Positions 1-5,138 of a DNA stretch of 5,138 nt are shown here, piece by piece. The notes below the pieces were generated by a model, which was not told the DNA's origin, made no database searches, and saw only the letters and a list, made by a program, of their open reading frames with translations. This stretch comes from Oxalobacteraceae bacterium (GTDB taxonomy: Bacteria; Pseudomonadota; Gammaproteobacteria; Burkholderiales; Burkholderiaceae_D). A program made the position numbers and the translations under genes. Positions within the stretch are counted from its first letter, which is position 1, and every line of letters starts with the position of its first letter. Where the stretch lies: the NCBI GenBank assembly GCA_027485535.1, contig JAIXQV010000069.1, forward strand, positions 1-5,138, in the 5' to 3' direction.

Positions 1-636
1 CAGATTAATGACAAATACGGCATGGTGGACACCGCGTCTGAAGCGTTCTGGAGCGACGAGCGCCGAGCAAGGAAATTCCGCGAGTTTGATAAGCAGTACA
101 AGGAGTTTACTTACTCGGAGCAGGTCATCCCAGGCAAAGATCTGAACTTCGACGACATGATCGAGCTGGGCGGCGATCACTTTGAGAAGCACTGGATCGA
201 TGACCGCGAGGTTGAGGGATTCGTCGACTATGTGCGCGACCTCGACGTACTGGTGCTACAGATGCATGCGCCGGACGGCACCTTGGTGCTAACCGACGTA
301 TCAATCGTCTTGCCCAAGTACGACCAGCTCTACGGCAGCTTCTGCCAGTGGAATCGTGACTTCAAGAACAAGTCACCGGGCAACTACGCCTGCCTGCTGG
401 CATCGCGCTGGGCGGCCAAGCATGGTCTGCGCTGGTACAACCTTGGTCCGGTCGATGATTACGGTTACAAGTCGCTGTTTGTGACTGACTATGAGCCGAT
501 CTATGCGATGGCGCTGGTGGATCCCCAACATCCGTTGGCGACCGACCCGACATCGCCGCTGAAGATCGACTTCCGTCCCGAGGACTTGAACCGTATGTAC
601 CGCAACGAGGAAGCCCTGAGCGACTGCGCCGCCTGA
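1..636 (+). CDS. GNAT/FemAB-fold acyltransferase, C-terminal part (5' end outside window)
   Basis: The reading frame is open from base 1 to a TGA at 634-636, giving 211 visible residues; the true start lies upstream. The ATG at base 22 is in frame, but nothing marks it as a start. The clearest signal is at visible residues 125-157: an SPG turn, then a helix, then LGPVDDYGYK. This follows the pattern SPG-x-LL...G...DLG...YK typical of C-terminal GNAT folds in the BioF2-like (Acetyltransf_6), FemAB and aminoacyl-tRNA-dependent transferase groups. Those enzymes move an acyl or aminoacyl group onto an amine, in the cytoplasm. The part before it has alternating charged helices and strands that would fit the preceding half of such a domain. 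The stop codon is inside a terminator hairpin, so this gene ends its transcription unit. The donor and acceptor cannot be named. The fold assignment is fairly sure, the exact family less so. Confidence 0.75.
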   Translation, partial: QINDKYGMVDTASEAFWSDERRARKFREFDKQYKEFTYSEQVIPGKDLNFDDMIELGGDHFEKHWIDDREVEGFVDYVRDLDVLVLQMHAPDGTLVLTDVSIVLPKYDQLYGSFCQWNRDFKNKSPGNYACLLASRWAAKHGLRWYNLGPVDDYGYKSLFVTDYEPIYAMALVDPQHPLATDPTSPLKIDFRPEDLNRMYRNEEALSDCAA

Positions 637-652
637 GCATTGCTCAGGTTTT
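632..652 (+). terminator. Rho-independent terminator of the GNAT gene
   Basis: A perfect 7-bp stem (CCTGAGC at 632-638, GCTCAGG at 642-648) closes a 3-base ATT loop and is followed directly by TTTT (649-652). The stem includes the TGA stop of the upstream gene at 634-636, so the coding end and the terminator are merged. No T-run follows the stem on the opposite strand, so it should act mainly on rightward transcription. Confidence 0.75.
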
Positions 653-684
653 GTGCGGTCGTAGCCCCTCTTGAAGGCCAGATA

Positions 685-723
685 AGCTGACGGGCGCTTA
701 GTCGTCTCCGCCGTCCGTCAGCT
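685..723 (-). repeat. Inverted repeat around the SET gene stop codon
   Basis: AGCTGACGG (685-693) and CCGTCAGCT (715-723) form a perfect 9-bp inverted repeat with a 21-base interior that contains the SET gene stop codon (698-700 on this strand). In the leftward transcript it would fold at the very 3' end of the gene. Only TT follows, with no U-tract, so it is not a classical intrinsic terminator. It could protect the mRNA end or pause polymerase. The repeat itself is certain; its role is inference. Confidence 0.5.
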
Positions 724-1222
724 CCTTGTCGCCGAACACGTGCTCCTCACCAAAGCTGAGGTCGTAATCGATCGTCAGCTCTTCACCGCGCGTGATATCC
801 CTGAGTGCCTCAAGCACGTCTTGCTTATTGAAGCCCAAGTTGGGCGTCTTCGAGTGATTCAGATAGATCGAGATGTTGACTGCGTTCATGCCAATCTCAG
901 GCACGAAAACACGCCCGCTCTCGATCAGGCAAAAATCTGCCAAATGCTTGCGGACACTTTTGGGAATTTCTTTCAGCTTGGTACGGGAGAACTTCTTCTC
1001 CTTGCGCGAGACCATGCTTTGTAACGGTAGCGTTCCCTTGGGTATCTCGCGCAGCGCAAACACACCGACGCCGTGAATCGTCGACACGCCTAGCTTGCAA
1101 TAGACCTCGTTCTTCAGGTGCTGGTGAAGACGGTTCTTCAGATTACCCGGGTGCTCCGGTTCGTCGGCGTCGTCATGTACATCAGTGATATCGGGTGCGT
1201 GGGGGGATGTGTCGTGCTTCAT
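698..1222 (-). CDS. Bacterial SET-domain protein, putative protein lysine methyltransferase
   Basis: This 174-residue protein (from the ATG at 1222) carries the SET hallmarks in order. HGVGVFA (50-56) is the first SAM-site loop. YLNHSKTPN (120-128) contains the NHS motif that contributes to SAM binding and the pseudoknot. GEELTIDYD (146-154) includes the expected catalytic Tyr. Family knowledge says such enzymes transfer methyl groups from SAM to lysines of proteins; the target here is unknown. The first ~30 residues are rich in His, Asp and Pro and look disordered. No cysteine-rich post-SET zinc motif follows, and the tail is short and acidic. The frame stays open upstream to a TTG at 1285 (195 residues). 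I prefer the ATG because the extra residues show no domain, although neither start has a strong Shine-Dalgarno. The gene lies downstream of the TAXI gene on the same strand and converges with the GNAT gene. Confidence 0.85.
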   Translation of the reverse strand: MKHDTSPHAPDITDVHDDADEPEHPGNLKNRLHQHLKNEVYCKLGVSTIHGVGVFALREIPKGTLPLQSMVSRKEKKFSRTKLKEIPKSVRKHLADFCLIESGRVFVPEIGMNAVNISIYLNHSKTPNLGFNKQDVLEALRDITRGEELTIDYDLSFGEEHVFGDKELTDGGDD

Positions 1223-1347
1223 GAGGGGCGCCGATAGGTCGAGCGAATTATGCAGGGTTGCAGAAGCGCCAAATTGTGCCACCAAAAGGCTTTGTTACCT
1301 AGTGTCCCAACATCCCAGCAGGGATTGCGTCCAGCCATATCAGAACA

Positions 1348-2730
1348 TCAGGCAAGCCCCGCGGGTTGGGGCGCCGGTGCGCCCGACAGGGCGTCGATGC
1401 GGGCCCTCACCATCGCGATATGTTCTCGCAGCACGTACTGCTGGTCGGCGAAGGCCAGTGGCAGGATCAGGCTGTTCACTGAGTGCTCGATGGATTCCAG
1501 TTCCTTGAACAGCTGCTCGCGCTCATCTTGATCCGGGTTGGCCAGCATTGCGCGCTCCAGCGTCATCAGCGCGCCGTACCAGCGATAAATTCGCGATCGC
1601 ATACGCCACTGATACAACGGTGCAACCATGCGCGTTGCCGGTACGATCACGATCAACAGCGGCAACAGCACCATCGCAATCCGGTCGACCAGACTCGCCA
1701 GCCAGAACGGCAGGCGCTTGTACAGAAAGGGCGCGCCTGAGGTGTAATAGCGTCTCGCCTCTTCACTAATTGGAATATCGTGCTCAATCGGCGCCGGAAA
1801 CTCACCGGCTTTGCGATACATACCCGCCTTGCCATGGACCTCGCGTGCGGCTGCGATGAGGAGATCAGAGATCGCCGGGTGCAGTCCTTCACGCGCGATC
1901 AGTTCCACCGGTGTGCCGAACAAGTCGATATCTTGCGGCGGCAGGTTGCGGCCCAAATCAAAGCTGCCCTCGGGCGCCACCAGCCGGGACAAAAACGGCA
2001 ACCGTCGCTGATAGCCATCGGCTTGTCGAAAGCTCATCATCTGAATGCCAGGCTTTCGCACCAACTCGCGTACTTTCTTCCCTCTGAGCTGCTCGCCGGT
2101 GACAAACACTGCATCGATCTTGCGTGCTAACAGCGCTGCTATCGCGTCATCGCTATCCAATTCGAGCAATTTAGCGCTCTTTTTGTCCATCCCATTCTCG
2201 GCCAGCATCTTGTTAGCGATCACGGCGGTGCCGCTGCCATCGGGGCCAATCGAGATACGCTTACCTTTTAGTTGCGTCAGTCGCTCGATGCGCTGCGCGC
2301 CGCGATAGAACACCATGATGGGCTGCACGTAGATCGTTCCCAACGATTGCAGACCCGGGGCTTGGTCATCATCGGCCAAGCCGGTCTGGACGAAGCCGAC
2401 ATCGACTGTTTGTTTTGCATCCAACAAGCGCTGCAGATTTTCGACCGAGCCATCGGTTTCGCGGACTTCGACCCGAATGCCATGCGCACCGATGATTTTT
2501 GCGTAGCGCTCTGCTGTCGTGTGAAAGCTGCCATCTACCGGGCCTGCTAACAGCACGACCCGATCCGGTGGTGCCGGGCGGATCAGCTTTACCGTCAGCC
2601 ACCCCAGCACCATGGTCACCGCGAGAATTGGCAGCAACACCATCATCAGATCGCGCCAGGAAATGGTGCTGAGTCGAACCAGCGGCTGTTTGAGGTAACG
2701 TTTGATAGTGTCGGGGTGCGGGGTTTGCAT
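1348..2730 (-). CDS. Membrane-anchored TAXI-family TRAP transporter solute-binding protein
   Basis: 460 residues from the ATG at 2730; an in-frame TAA lies five codons upstream and no Shine-Dalgarno is visible. Residues 28-49 form a hydrophobic anchor. Residues ~57-330 are a TAXI-type solute-binding domain: LLAGPVDGSFH, DVGFVQTGLADDD (110-122), QPIMVFYRG, the LKGKRISIGPDGSGT segment (154-168), and AVFVTGEQ (207-214). A second membrane segment follows at ~343-367, then a basic YQWRMRSRIYRWY stretch (373-385) and a charged helical tail ending in LPLAFADQQYVLREHI and a Pro/Ala end. This long two-membrane-segment architecture is a recognised TAXI subgroup. The expected topology is N-terminus inside, binding domain in the periplasm, tail in the cytoplasm. 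The usual partner is a TRAP permease, but none is in the window. The ligand is unknown; TAXI proteins are often linked to small organic acids. It is divergent from the HD-fold gene and upstream of the SET gene. Confidence 0.9.
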   Translation of the reverse strand: MQTPHPDTIKRYLKQPLVRLSTISWRDLMMVLLPILAVTMVLGWLTVKLIRPAPPDRVVLLAGPVDGSFHTTAERYAKIIGAHGIRVEVRETDGSVENLQRLLDAKQTVDVGFVQTGLADDDQAPGLQSLGTIYVQPIMVFYRGAQRIERLTQLKGKRISIGPDGSGTAVIANKMLAENGMDKKSAKLLELDSDDAIAALLARKIDAVFVTGEQLRGKKVRELVRKPGIQMMSFRQADGYQRRLPFLSRLVAPEGSFDLGRNLPPQDIDLFGTPVELIAREGLHPAISDLLIAAAREVHGKAGMYRKAGEFPAPIEHDIPISEEARRYYTSGAPFLYKRLPFWLASLVDRIAMVLLPLLIVIVPATRMVAPLYQWRMRSRIYRWYGALMTLERAMLANPDQDEREQLFKELESIEHSVNSLILPLAFADQQYVLREHIAMVRARIDALSGAPAPQPAGLA

Positions 2731-2764
2731 GGGGGCGTGGCGTTACGGATGTGACGGACAGATG

Positions 2765-2800
2765 TCGACCTTGCCATGATAGACCAGCTATGATCAGACA
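2765..2800 (+). promoter_or_regulatory. Candidate promoter of the HD-fold gene, possibly giving a leaderless mRNA
   Basis: TATGAT at 2789-2794 matches the sigma-70 -10 consensus at five of six positions. TCGACC at 2765-2770 is a weak -35 (four of six) with an 18-base spacer. Transcription would begin about 2800-2801, which is the A of the ATG. No Shine-Dalgarno lies before the ATG and an in-frame TAG at 2780-2782 excludes an upstream start. This is inferred from pattern only. Confidence 0.4.
2776..2794. promoter_or_regulatory. Imperfect palindrome between the divergent genes (candidate operator)
   Basis: The 19-base segment ATGATAG-accag-CTATGAT is symmetric at six of nine base pairs. Its right arm contains the rightward -10 candidate TATGAT. 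Its left arm, read on the minus strand, gives TATCAT (2781-2776), a -10 candidate for the TAXI gene; a poor -35 (TTGTCT, 2802-2797) stands only 15 bases away from it. A regulator bound here would cover both promoters. The symmetry is visible; the operator role is inference. Confidence 0.3.
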
Positions 2801-3382
2801 ATGAACTCTGCAAAGACAGTTAAACCAGCCGCTGGTGGCACCTCCGTGCTGGAAAAAGCGATTGCGTTTCGTGGCCGCAACGGCGCCGAGCGTCCGATCG
2901 CGCCGGAGGCGGGCATGCACTGCATCCTCAACCCCTCCGACGTGGTGCAGATGTTGCAGGAAGCGGGAGAGTCCGATCCCTTCTTGCTGGCAGCTGCCAT
3001 GCTGCATGACATGCTGCAATTTGGTGCCGTCACAGAAACCGATATTGCCTCGGTGTTTGGTAGCGAAGTCGGCTGTATCGTGGCTGAGGTGACGGACAAT
3101 CCACGCCTCTCGCGCGGAACGCGCAAGGCCTTGCGTTTAACGATTGCGCCCTCTATGTCACGCCGCGCCAAATTGCTGAAACTTGCGCAATTGGTGGCCA
3201 GCGTACGTAATCTCGCGACACCCACCCCGCCTTCACCGTGGGATGAGAAGCAGCGCTCCGATTTCTTTGCTTGGGTAGAGAAATTTGCGGCAGCGACCGG
3301 CGTACAAAATCCGACGCTACAAGCCATCATGCTGGCCGAGTTGGAACGCGCACGATTGGAACTCACCGCATCAGGCCGCTAG
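2801..3382 (+). CDS. Small SpoT/MESH1-like HD-fold protein with a degenerate active site
   Basis: This 193-residue, one-domain protein follows the (p)ppGpp hydrolase (MESH1/small alarmone hydrolase) fold along its whole length: ILNPSDVVQML (42-52), AAAMLHD (64-70), VFGSEVGCIVAEVTDNPRL (85-103), RKALRLTIAP (108-117), AKLLKLA (123-129) and a C-terminal W-x10-W region (147-158). Active family members use a metal-dependent HD site to remove the 3'-pyrophosphate of ppGpp, or the 2'-phosphate of NADPH in MESH1. Here His69-Asp70 is kept. The histidine of the INHP motif is Asn44, the Glu-Asp catalytic pair after HD is Gln73-Phe74, and the Asp of the KLADK motif is Gln130. It therefore probably binds a nucleotide or partner rather than hydrolysing ppGpp. 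No synthetase, TGS or ACT domain follows. The start is fixed by an in-frame TAG seven codons upstream. Family placement is confident; lack of activity is inferred. Confidence 0.85.
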   Translation: MNSAKTVKPAAGGTSVLEKAIAFRGRNGAERPIAPEAGMHCILNPSDVVQMLQEAGESDPFLLAAAMLHDMLQFGAVTETDIASVFGSEVGCIVAEVTDNPRLSRGTRKALRLTIAPSMSRRAKLLKLAQLVASVRNLATPTPPSPWDEKQRSDFFAWVEKFAAATGVQNPTLQAIMLAELERARLELTASGR

Positions 3383-3546
3383 CGGCGTTGGATATAAAAA
3401 TAATCAGTCGTTGCATGATTCTGCTGTTGACCAGAGCAAGGAAACGTTCAACACTGCACGCCTGCATCACAATTCAACAGTAAATTAATAAATAAATAAC
3501 CTAGCCCGGCATCCAGACCGGAGCGGGAGATGAGGTCGAGGAGGGC
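3383..3546. other. Intergenic region with A/T blocks upstream of the methyltransferase
   Basis: No gene or structured RNA is evident in these 164 bases. A/T-only runs occur at 3392-3404 and 3481-3499, the second built from three tandem AATA units and standing out from the GC-leaning surroundings. Such blocks suit a promoter or UP element for the methyltransferase unit, but I find no -35/-10 pair with good spacing. No T-tailed hairpin follows the HD-fold gene, so read-through into the next genes is possible. Confidence 0.45.
3539..3545 (+). promoter_or_regulatory. Strong but very close Shine-Dalgarno of the methyltransferase
   Basis: AGGAGGG ends one base before the ATG at 3547, much nearer than the usual 5-9 bases. 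A second weaker GAGG at 3532-3535 has a more normal distance (11 bases). An in-frame TAG at 3502-3504, with no start codon in between, leaves the ATG at 3547 as the first possible start; the next in-frame ATG is at 3565. Confidence 0.5.
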
Positions 3547-4260
3547 ATGGGCGATTACACCAATATGTCGGCGTACTATGACTTGATCATGACGTCCGGC
3601 TATTACGACTACCAGAAAATCGTTGACAACATTGTCAATCATGGCGAGTTCGACAACGTACTGGAACTCGGCTGCGGCACCGGATTGATCCTGCAAGAAC
3701 TGGTGACGCGTCATCCCGCTATCCCAAAAGTGACGGGTATTGATCTGACCTCGGCCATGCTGAATATCGCGTCGGAGCGTTTGCATTCCTACCCCAACGT
3801 TTCACTACAGCGCCAAAACGTCACGCAATTTGATCTCCAGAGCACCTACGATCTCGCATTTTCATACGGCGGCGTTTGGTACTTTGTGGTCGATGGCGAG
3901 AACGAGCCCTTTATGGTGAGCCATTTATCCGCGCATGAAGATAATTGCCGTGGCATCGAACGCGTAGCGGGCCATGTACACGCGGGTGGGCGGTTATTGC
4001 TGGGCATACAAGGTCCGCACCATGACTACCAGCGACCGATAAAAAACGGCTATGTCTATTCCCAAAAAATCGAACCAGCTGATCATGGGTTTACCAAGCA
4101 CTATTACCTGACTGATCACGACGAGACACTGATGGCCCAAACCATTCGCTACCGTGTCTACCCGCTCGATGATGCGCTGGCGCTGCTGGCTGAGAATGGT
4201 TTTCAGTTTGATCGTCAGAACGGTATCGGCTCCCATTTTTTCGAGTTTCATAAAACATGA
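3547..4260 (+). CDS. Class I SAM-dependent methyltransferase
   Basis: The 237-residue protein has a Rossmann-type SAM site: VLELGCGTG (38-46, motif I), GID (64-66) with the acidic residue that holds the ribose, NVTQFDL (91-97) for the adenine-binding acidic region, and an LAFSYGGVWYF strand (103-113). VAGHVHAGGRLLLGI (140-154) is the late strand after the helix. The N-terminus, with tyrosine pairs (MSAYYD, GYYDY), is a helical lid of the kind small-molecule methyltransferases place over the acceptor. The C-terminal part, with HYYLTDHDETLM and a final FEFHKT, fits the small-molecule group (Methyltransf_25-like). It acts in the cytoplasm, transferring a methyl group from SAM to an unidentified acceptor. 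It overlaps the next gene by ATGA, so the two products probably share a pathway. The class is certain and the substrate unknown. Confidence 0.88.
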   Translation: MGDYTNMSAYYDLIMTSGYYDYQKIVDNIVNHGEFDNVLELGCGTGLILQELVTRHPAIPKVTGIDLTSAMLNIASERLHSYPNVSLQRQNVTQFDLQSTYDLAFSYGGVWYFVVDGENEPFMVSHLSAHEDNCRGIERVAGHVHAGGRLLLGIQGPHHDYQRPIKNGYVYSQKIEPADHGFTKHYYLTDHDETLMAQTIRYRVYPLDDALALLAENGFQFDRQNGIGSHFFEFHKT

Positions 4261-5138
4261 CACGCTCGCTGCTGTTCATCGGTATCGGCAACATGGGTCG
4301 GCCCATGGCAGTCAACCTGGCGCGTCATGGCTATGCGCTGTCGGTGCATGATGTGCGGCCCGGACTTCCGGATGAACTTGCGGCGCTAGGTGCGCAATGG
4401 TGTGATGCCCCCGTTGAAGCAGCAGCGCAGTCGGATATCGTGCTGCTATCGCTACCCGGGCCGCCGCAGGTACGCGAGGTAGTGCTGGGTGAGCGCGGCC
4501 TATTGCAAGCCATGCGAGCAGGCAGCGTACTGATTGATACCTCCACCAGTTCCGTCGATCTTGCGCGTGAAATCGCTGCTATCGCATCAGGGAGAGGTGT
4601 CGACTATCTCGAAGCGCCGGTCACCAATGCAATTGATGGCGCAGCTGCCGGTCAGCTATCTATCTTCGTAGGCGCGAATGACGACGCGTTTGCGCGTTGG
4701 CGTGGCGTCCTAGATGTCCTCGGTAATCGCGTGCTACATGTTGGCCCCCATGGTAACGGCGCGACCATCAAGCTAATGACCAACCTGATGTGGTTCGTGA
4801 ACGCAGCGGCGATCGGCGAGGCCTTGATGTTAGGTGCCAAAGCGGGCGTGCGTTTGGACGTGGTTCGTGAGGCGCTAATGCATAGCGCAGGAAATAGCTG
4901 GGTGGTCGAGCATGATATTCCCTCGATTTTTGAGGGCCACTACGACCCTAGTTTTTCACTAGCGTTGTGCTGTAAAGATCTGTCACTGGTGAATCAGATC
5001 GCCGAGCAGCAGGGCTATACCCTCACCATGGGACGCCATGCGCAGGCCGTATTCGAGCGCGCGCGTCAGGTCTACGGCGACGATGCCGCCGAACTTCATG
5101 TGGTGCGCCTGCTCGAGCAGCAGGTAGGGCTTTACCTG
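4257..5138 (+). CDS. 3-hydroxyisobutyrate dehydrogenase-family NAD(P)-dependent oxidoreductase (3' end outside window)
   Basis: The frame opens with an ATG whose last three bases form, with the next base, the TGA of the methyltransferase, and stays open to the window end: 294 residues, close to the family's usual ~290-300, so only a short tail is missing. FIGIGNMGRPM (7-17) is the dinucleotide-binding GxGxMGxPM. Asp32 after the second strand suggests NAD rather than NADP. IDTSTSS (93-99) is the family's central motif. EAPVTNAIDGAAAG (119-132) aligns with the usual DAPVSGG substrate loop, but with Thr-Asn-Ala in place of Ser-Gly-Gly. Lys172 (catalytic) and Asn176 lie in GATIKLMTN, and KDLSL (240-244) is the conserved C-terminal signature. 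It should oxidise a beta-hydroxyacid, or reduce the matching semialdehyde, in the cytoplasm. There is no good Shine-Dalgarno, consistent with coupling to the gene before it. True 3-hydroxyisobutyrate is not assured as substrate. Confidence 0.9.
   Translation, partial: MTRSLLFIGIGNMGRPMAVNLARHGYALSVHDVRPGLPDELAALGAQWCDAPVEAAAQSDIVLLSLPGPPQVREVVLGERGLLQAMRAGSVLIDTSTSSVDLAREIAAIASGRGVDYLEAPVTNAIDGAAAGQLSIFVGANDDAFARWRGVLDVLGNRVLHVGPHGNGATIKLMTNLMWFVNAAAIGEALMLGAKAGVRLDVVREALMHSAGNSWVVEHDIPSIFEGHYDPSFSLALCCKDLSLVNQIAEQQGYTLTMGRHAQAVFERARQVYGDDAAELHVVRLLEQQVGLYL

Noticed and set aside
1223..1285. N-terminal extension of the SET protein to a TTG at 1285 (or GTG at 1282)
   Set aside because: The added 21 residues show no domain, the codon is weak and the nearest AGG is about 12 bases away. 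It remains possible but less likely than the ATG at 1222.
1311..1324. ATCCC-agca-GGGAT hairpin between the TAXI and SET genes
   Set aside because: Only a 5-bp stem with no T-run on the minus strand; not enough for a terminator call.
1369..1384. GGGCGC-cggt-GCGCCC hairpin inside the end of the TAXI gene
   Set aside because: It lies in GC-rich coding sequence for an Ala/Pro-rich tail and has no U-tract, so chance is a sufficient explanation.
2745..2758. Direct repeat ACGGA with 9-base period upstream of the TAXI gene
   Set aside because: Five-base units are too short to distinguish from chance.
3375..3386. Perfect palindrome GCCGCTAGCGGC at the stop codon of the HD-fold gene
   Set aside because: It gives only a 4-bp stem once a loop is allowed, and no T-run follows, so it is not a terminator. 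Length is within chance for GC-rich DNA.
3530..3586. 18-codon ORF starting at an ATG just before the methyltransferase and overlapping it out of frame
   Set aside because: The Arg-rich peptide shows no leader-peptide logic such as runs of a regulatory amino acid, and it mostly overlaps the real gene.
1..5138. Mobile element, CRISPR array, tRNA/rRNA or toxin-antitoxin/defence system
   Set aside because: No transposase or integrase motifs, terminal inverted repeats, spaced direct repeats, cloverleaf structures or paired small toxin-like genes could be found on either strand.

Overview
The window carries six protein-coding genes, two of them cut by the window edges, and no RNA gene, insertion sequence or CRISPR array that I can see. 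The GC-leaning composition, the membrane-tethered TAXI-type binding protein and the small HD (SpoT/MESH1-like) protein fit a proteobacterium, most likely a betaproteobacterium. That placement is inference from family resemblance, not proof.

Left part (1-1347): the C-terminal end of a GNAT/FemAB-fold acyltransferase runs rightwards and ends in a compact rho-independent terminator that includes its stop codon. It converges on a leftward gene for a small bacterial SET-domain protein (putative protein lysine methyltransferase). The SET gene has its own 9-bp inverted repeat around its stop codon. The junction between the two convergent genes therefore holds two hairpins within about 90 bases.

Middle (1348-3382): a leftward gene encodes a 460-residue TAXI-family TRAP solute-binding protein with an N-terminal membrane anchor, a second membrane segment and a cytoplasmic tail. 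It has no visible TRAP permease partner. It is transcribed away from a rightward gene for a 193-residue MESH1/SpoT-like HD-fold protein. Their 70-bp shared upstream region contains an imperfect palindrome whose arms coincide with candidate -10 elements for both genes. The HD gene appears to have no Shine-Dalgarno sequence and its candidate -10 sits 6 bases before the ATG, which suggests a leaderless transcript. By comparison with my recollection of human MESH1, this HD protein keeps the His-Asp pair but lacks the other metal ligands and the catalytic Glu-Asp, so it looks like a pseudo-hydrolase. This is the most interesting point in the window.

Right part (3383-5138): after a 164-bp gap with a 19-base pure A/T block comes a two-gene unit. 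A class I SAM-dependent methyltransferase overlaps by ATGA a 3-hydroxyisobutyrate-dehydrogenase-family oxidoreductase that is still open at the window end. The overlap suggests coupled translation and a shared small-molecule pathway, whose substrate cannot be read from the sequence.

The neighbourhood looks like a mosaic of short transcription units rather than one large operon. I see no firm evidence for a known defence, secretion or mobile system.
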